Positions 59,543-64,000 of a stretch of 64,000 nt of DNA are shown here, piece by piece (positions within the stretch are counted from its first letter, which is position 1; the number at the start of each line of letters is the position of its first letter). The notes under the pieces are model-generated. The model was not told the DNA's origin. It saw nothing but the letters and a program-made list of their open reading frames with translations, and made no database searches. A program made the position numbers and the translations under genes. Source of the DNA: Megascapheus bottae (Eukaryota > Chordata > Mammalia > Rodentia > Geomyidae); contig JANJXV010000040.1 of the NCBI GenBank assembly GCA_024803745.1, forward strand, positions 524,001-588,000. Reading direction: 5' to 3'.

Positions 59543-60240
59543 AATCACTGTTCCACAGAGGATGAGTGATAAATTACAGAGATATTTTGATTACTCAGCT
59601 GGCATTCGCTTATTCCCCTTTCAAATACATACTTGAATTTCCAAGTCCTTGGAAGTTTTCCCTCTTTCATACACATCAGATACTCACAGACTGATTGGCA
59701 TAAATGTTTTTTGGAATGAATGAATGAATCTGTAGCTCTAAATATTCAGGCACTTGGGGAAGATGTGTGTGTATATGTATTGCTATTCAGAAACTAATAG
59801 CCAAACATAATTTAAATATATATATGTATAAGTTATAAATATTTATAATGTATATAAATATATAGTGCAAAATTATAAACACATATTATCGAATACACAA
59901 TATGACATAGTCTATATATGATAGATACAAATATATACATTGCTCCTCAGAAACTAATGGCCGAAAAGGATTTATAGACATGCACATGCACAAGTTATTA
60001 ATATTTACAATGTATACAGATACCTGCAGTGAAACAAATACATGCAGTGCAGAATGTTGCATACTTATGTATTAGATGATCCACATTAACTCTATATTAT
60101 AGATTCTATAGGTGTATACACATACACACTGTTCCCCAGAGGCCAGTGGCCCTAAGGAATTCACACATGTATACACAGGTATGTGTAGAAACTGTAAATG
60201 TGTGCAACGCGCACAAGCCTATAGAATACATGCATTGTCA
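59440..60240. repeat. AT-rich diverged tandem repeat and (TA)n
   Basis: (TA)n at 59496-59540 is followed by a diverged tandem repeat. A block like ttgctcctcagaaactaatg recurs at about 59550, 59780, 59940 and 60130, each with a following stretch such as aagttattaatatttacaat; unit length is 160-230 bases. Confidence 0.6.
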
Positions 60241-60249
60241 CTGTGTCAG

Positions 60250-60850
60250 TTCGTCCTGGCTCCTGTCTGCCGAGGTCTGTCACTTCTCTGGGGCCCGGGA
60301 CCCTGCCCTGGCCCCTCTCCACTTTCCCAGGTGCGGCTGGAATTCCAAAACCGAGAAGCATTCGGGGACAGCCGCGCAGTTTCTGGGTTTGGCTGGGAAT
60401 GTCCGGGGCCCTGCCTGCCCCTTCCGCCGTCCCACCTCCACCGACACCGGCCCCGCTCCCAGGAATTCACGCCTCTCTTTGATCGCCCCCTCCCACTCCC
60501 TCCCCTGTCCCCCGCGACCGCTGCCCAGCCCCGAGGGCAGAGCGCGGGCCCTGCTCCCACCGGGCGGACGTGCGGACCGCCCCGTCCAGCCCAGCCCGGC
60601 CGCCTCCGGGGGCGACCACGAGGGTGGGGAGGCCACGCCCCTCCGGCCACGCCCCAGCACCGGGCCACGCCCCCGCCGGCTCCGCCAGGGCGGCCACGCC
60701 CCCGTCTTGCCAGCACGAGACTAGCCACGCCCTGCCACGCCCACCTCCCACAAACGAGCCAATCAGCAGCGCCCCCGACCCTCCCATTCATTGGAAAGCA
60801 GCCGGGCGGCGCAGGCGCCCAGGGCTGAGGGCGGTTGTATGGGAGGGGGG
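60250..60850. promoter_or_regulatory. Second CpG island
   Basis: About 600 bases of CpG-rich DNA with repeated ccacgcccc boxes (60630-60740, KLF/Sp type), two CCAAT-type sites (caatcagc at 60760, attgga at 60789) and no recognisable coding exon. It may be a distal promoter or enhancer. Confidence 0.4.
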
Positions 60851-63800
60851 GGGGCGCGGGCTGTCACCCCCAGCTACTCCAGGAGACTGAGCTCCCAGGA
60901 TCACAGTTCAAAGCCAGCCCAGGCCATCAGAGTCTTATCTCCAGTGAACCACCGGAGAACCAGAAGTGGAGCTCAGGGACAACGCCCAGGCCAGGAGTTC
61001 AAACCCTGCAATCAGCAAAAGAAAAAGAAGAAGGGGAAAGGGGAAGGCAGGCAGGTGGGCAGGCAGGCAGGCAGGCAGGCAGGGAGGGAAGATTGATTAT
61101 AGGCTGGGAGTGTGGCCTAAGGGTAAAGTGCTGGCCTAGCCTGCACCAAGCCCTGGGTTTCATTCCTCAGTGCCAGATGCACAGGAAAAGCTGGAAGTAG
61201 GGTTGTGGCTCAAGTGGTAGAGCGCCAGCCTTGAGCAAACGACGCTCAGGGACAGCGCCCAGGCCCTAAGCTTAAGCTCCAGGACTGGCAAAGCAAAAGT
61301 AATTAAATTAAAAAAAAAAAAGTGCAAGTGGGAGAATGAACCTCTAATGTCCTTTTCTTTTCTTTTTTGTTTTTGTTCTTGTCATTGACAGGCAGATCTC
61401 ATGACTTTATGTTTGATTTTGATTTCCATCTAGATGGAAAAAAAAATAAGATAACAGAACACAGTTGTGATAGATCAGGAAACTAGCACAAAAGCTGACT
61501 TGGGTTTCTTCTCTAGGTAACTCTGATTAATTCCTCTGTATTTGACTCTCTGGACAGTATTTGCTATAGAGGCCAAAGAGAGATAATTATGTTTGTGTGG
61601 CTTTCAAACCACTGCTGAGTTTTTGAAACGTGATCCAGGCACCTGTGAACCCCACAAATCAGCCTTTCAGAGAACTGGGAGCCCTTTCCTTGGAGCCAGG
61701 CTTAAGAAAATATTTCAGCTAATCTTTTGTTTAAGTTCCTCTCCAATTGTCTCCAGTAACCACCTCTCCCCTGCTGAGGGCTAATCAAGCCAGCTTGGAG
61801 CCACTGATAAGACTTCCAGACCAAAAAACAAAGAGAGCGAGAGAACACAAGCATGCGCCTGGGAACAGGCAAGAAAGGACAGAACAGAACTGGACACCAG
61901 TGGCTCCCATAGTCCAAGCCACTCGAGAAGCTTTGATCTGAGGATCATGGTTCGAATCCAGGCTGTTCAGGAAAGTTGGTGAGACTCTTAACTCCACTAA
62001 AAAAGTCACAAGTGGAGCTGTGGCTCAAGTGGTAGACTGCCAGCCTTGAAAGCTAAAGCTAAGAGACAGTGCCCAGGTCTTGAGTTCAGACCCACAGTAC
62101 TGGTACAAAACAAATAAATAAAATAAAAATGACAAACAAAAAAATGATTAATCATAATTAGGAAATCTGCAAGGGATATCAAAAGGTATAAATGACTGTG
62201 ATTTACTTATACAGTAGTTTTCTCCAGTACCAATAATTAGCCCACTCTACGCATCTCTAAATATTAGAAATAGCCAAGTATTGGCAGCTCACGCCTGTCA
62301 TCCCAGCTATGCAGGAGGCTGAGATCTGAGGATCTTGGTTCAAAACCAAGCTAGGCAGGAAAGTCTATGAGACTCTTAATCCAGTGTATTAGCACAAAGC
62401 CAGAAGTGGAGATGTGGCTCAAGTGGCAGAGTGCCAACCTTGAGCAAAAAAGCTTAGGGACAGCACCCAGGCCCTCTGAGTTCAAGCCCCAGGAATGGCA
62501 CAAAAATAAATAGCAGGCTGGGAGTGTGGTCTAGTAGTAGAGTGCTTGCTTAGCAGGCATGAAGACCTGGGTTTGATTCCTTGGTACCACACACATAGGA
62601 AAAAAGCCAGAAAGTGGTGCTGTGGCTCAAGTGGTAGAGCTCTAGCCTTGAGAAAAAAGCCTAAGGACAGTGCTCAGGCCCTGAGTTCAAGCCCCAGGAC
62701 TGGCAAAAAGAAAATAAAAATAAAAGAAAGAAAGAAATAGGGCCGGGAGTTTGGCTTACTAGTAGAATGCTTGCCTGGAATGCATGAAGCCCTGGGTTCA
62801 ATTCCTCAGTCCCACATACAGCGAAAAAGCTGGAAGTGGCGCTGTGGCTCAAGGGGTAGAGTGCTAGCCTTGAGCCAACGAAGCTCAGGGACAGTGCCCA
62901 GGCCCTGAGTTCAAGCTCCAGGACTGGCAAAGAAATAAATAATAACTAAATAACCAAATGAGAAAGGAATGTTAGAAAGAAGACACCGTGTTAAGTGGAA
63001 AGCTTATGCCAAACCTTTGTGTCCTTGGAACATTGTGCCGTAAGGTTTATATACAGGGGAAATTATATATATATATATAGTTGTTAAACTTTCCTTTAAA
63101 TGTAGGCTAATGCATCTAGATTCCTGGGACAGGACGTTCTGGATCACTGGAGCCCAGATCGCTTGCTCATTTATCATGGCTGGATTCTCCTCCAGGCCAT
63201 TTTCTTCTTGGGAAATGAAGGGCTCCCTTGCCTAGAGAGATGATTTCACCCCACCCTGCTGAAGTCATCTTTTGGTAGTTGGGTTGTTTTTTTTTTTTTT
63301 TGGGGGGGGGTGGGGGTGCCTATTCCGGGTCTTGAACTCACAGCCTGGCCTTGCCCCTGAGCTTTTGCACTCAAGGCTGGCACTCTACCACTTGAATCAC
63401 ACAGCCACTCCCTGCTTTTTGATGATTGGTTCGAAGAATCTCCCAGATTTTCCTGCCCCTCAGCTGGCTTCAAATCTCAACCCTCACATCTCAGCGTCTG
63501 AAGTAGCTGGAATTACAGGTGTGAGTCACAGCCTCCCGCCTAAGAATGTGGCTTAGTGGTAGAGTGTTTGCCTAACAGGCGTGAAGCCCTGGGTTCGATT
63601 CCTTGGTACTGCATACATCGAAAAAGCCACAAATGGTACTGTGACTCAAGTGGTAGAGCACTAGTCTTGAGAAATCCCAAGGACACTGCCCAGGCGGCCC
63701 TGAGTTCAAGCCCCAGGACTGGCAAAAAAAAAAATACCAAGGAAATAAATAGGACCGGGAGTTTGGCTTAGTGGCAGAGTGCTTGCCTAGCATTCATGAA

Positions 63801-64000
63801 GCCCTGGGTTTGATTCCTCAGTGCCAGACACACAGAATTCTGGGCCTGGGCACTGTCCCTGAGCTCTTCAGCTCAAAACTACCACCCTACCCTTGAGCCA
63901 AGCCCCACTTGCCATTTTCTAGAGGTTAATTGGAGATAAAAGTCTCACAGACTTTGTGCTCAGGCTGGCTTTGAACCGTGGTCCTCAGATCTCAGCCTCT
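60850..64000. repeat. SINE-rich intergenic DNA to the window end
   Basis: 7SL-headed dimers at 60857-61020, 61895-62105 and 62275-62505; tRNA-headed dimers at 61105-61290, 62516-62720, 62744-62940, 63537-63735 and 63754-63835; a minus copy at 63310-63530; and a (GGCA)n run at 61047-61083. Unique segments 61330-61890 and 62950-63250 show no exon. Confidence 0.75.

Overview
This is nuclear DNA from a placental mammal, almost certainly a rodent. Genes are split by GT-AG introns, and the spaces between them are full of two dimeric SINE families. One has a tRNA-Ala/ID-like head followed by a second tRNA-like arm. The other has a 7SL/B1-like head ('cctgtaatcccagctactc') joined to a similar arm. The first resembles the IDL-Geo type described from kangaroo rats, pocket mice and gophers, so a geomyoid rodent is my inference. 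Gene order (DPPA3-like, NANOGNB-like, NANOG, SLC2A3) is that of the mammalian pluripotency cluster on human 12p13.

Layout. 1-2.0 kb: the 3' end of a gene whose last exon resembles the Cys-rich tail of DPPA3/Stella; a decayed second copy of that 3' end follows to 3.3 kb. 3.55-5.5 kb: a duplicate of the NANOG promoter, exon 1 and start of intron 1. 6.35-15.4 kb: a modular gene made of alternating A-type (phase 0 to 1) and B-type (phase 1 to 0) exons, an acidic Ser-rich paralogue of the 1-2 kb gene; four of its five modules carry a CCAAT-box minisatellite with a 29-30 bp period. 17.4-31.1 kb: a recent tandem duplication, each copy holding a GC-box minisatellite block and a NANOGNB-like homeobox gene (289 and 276 codons). 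36.1-39.8 kb: NANOG (four coding exons, about 267 aa). 41.7-49.2 kb, minus strand: a complete ten-exon SLC2A3 (GLUT3, 489 aa) with a SINE-free 3' UTR and CpG-island promoter. 49.5-64 kb: no recognisable coding exon; SINEs, microsatellites, a diverged tandem repeat and two CpG islands (55.5-56.9 and 60.25-60.85 kb). By synteny the first island could be the promoter of the next gene (FOXJ2 in other mammals), but no FOXJ2 coding sequence is present.

How it fits together. NANOG is the core pluripotency factor. DPPA3 and NANOGNB belong to the same early-embryo/germline neighbourhood, and GLUT3 supplies glucose to the early embryo. The unusual part is the first 31 kb. A NANOG-type promoter and first exon lie just upstream of, and could be spliced to, a rapidly rearranging DPPA3-like exon array. 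Regularly spaced NF-Y (CCAAT) and Sp/KLF (GC-box) sites occur in amounts far above background, and the NANOGNB-like gene has duplicated and is changing the length of a 13-residue C-terminal repeat. All exon models were made by eye from splice signals, phase and family knowledge; no transcript or database evidence was available.
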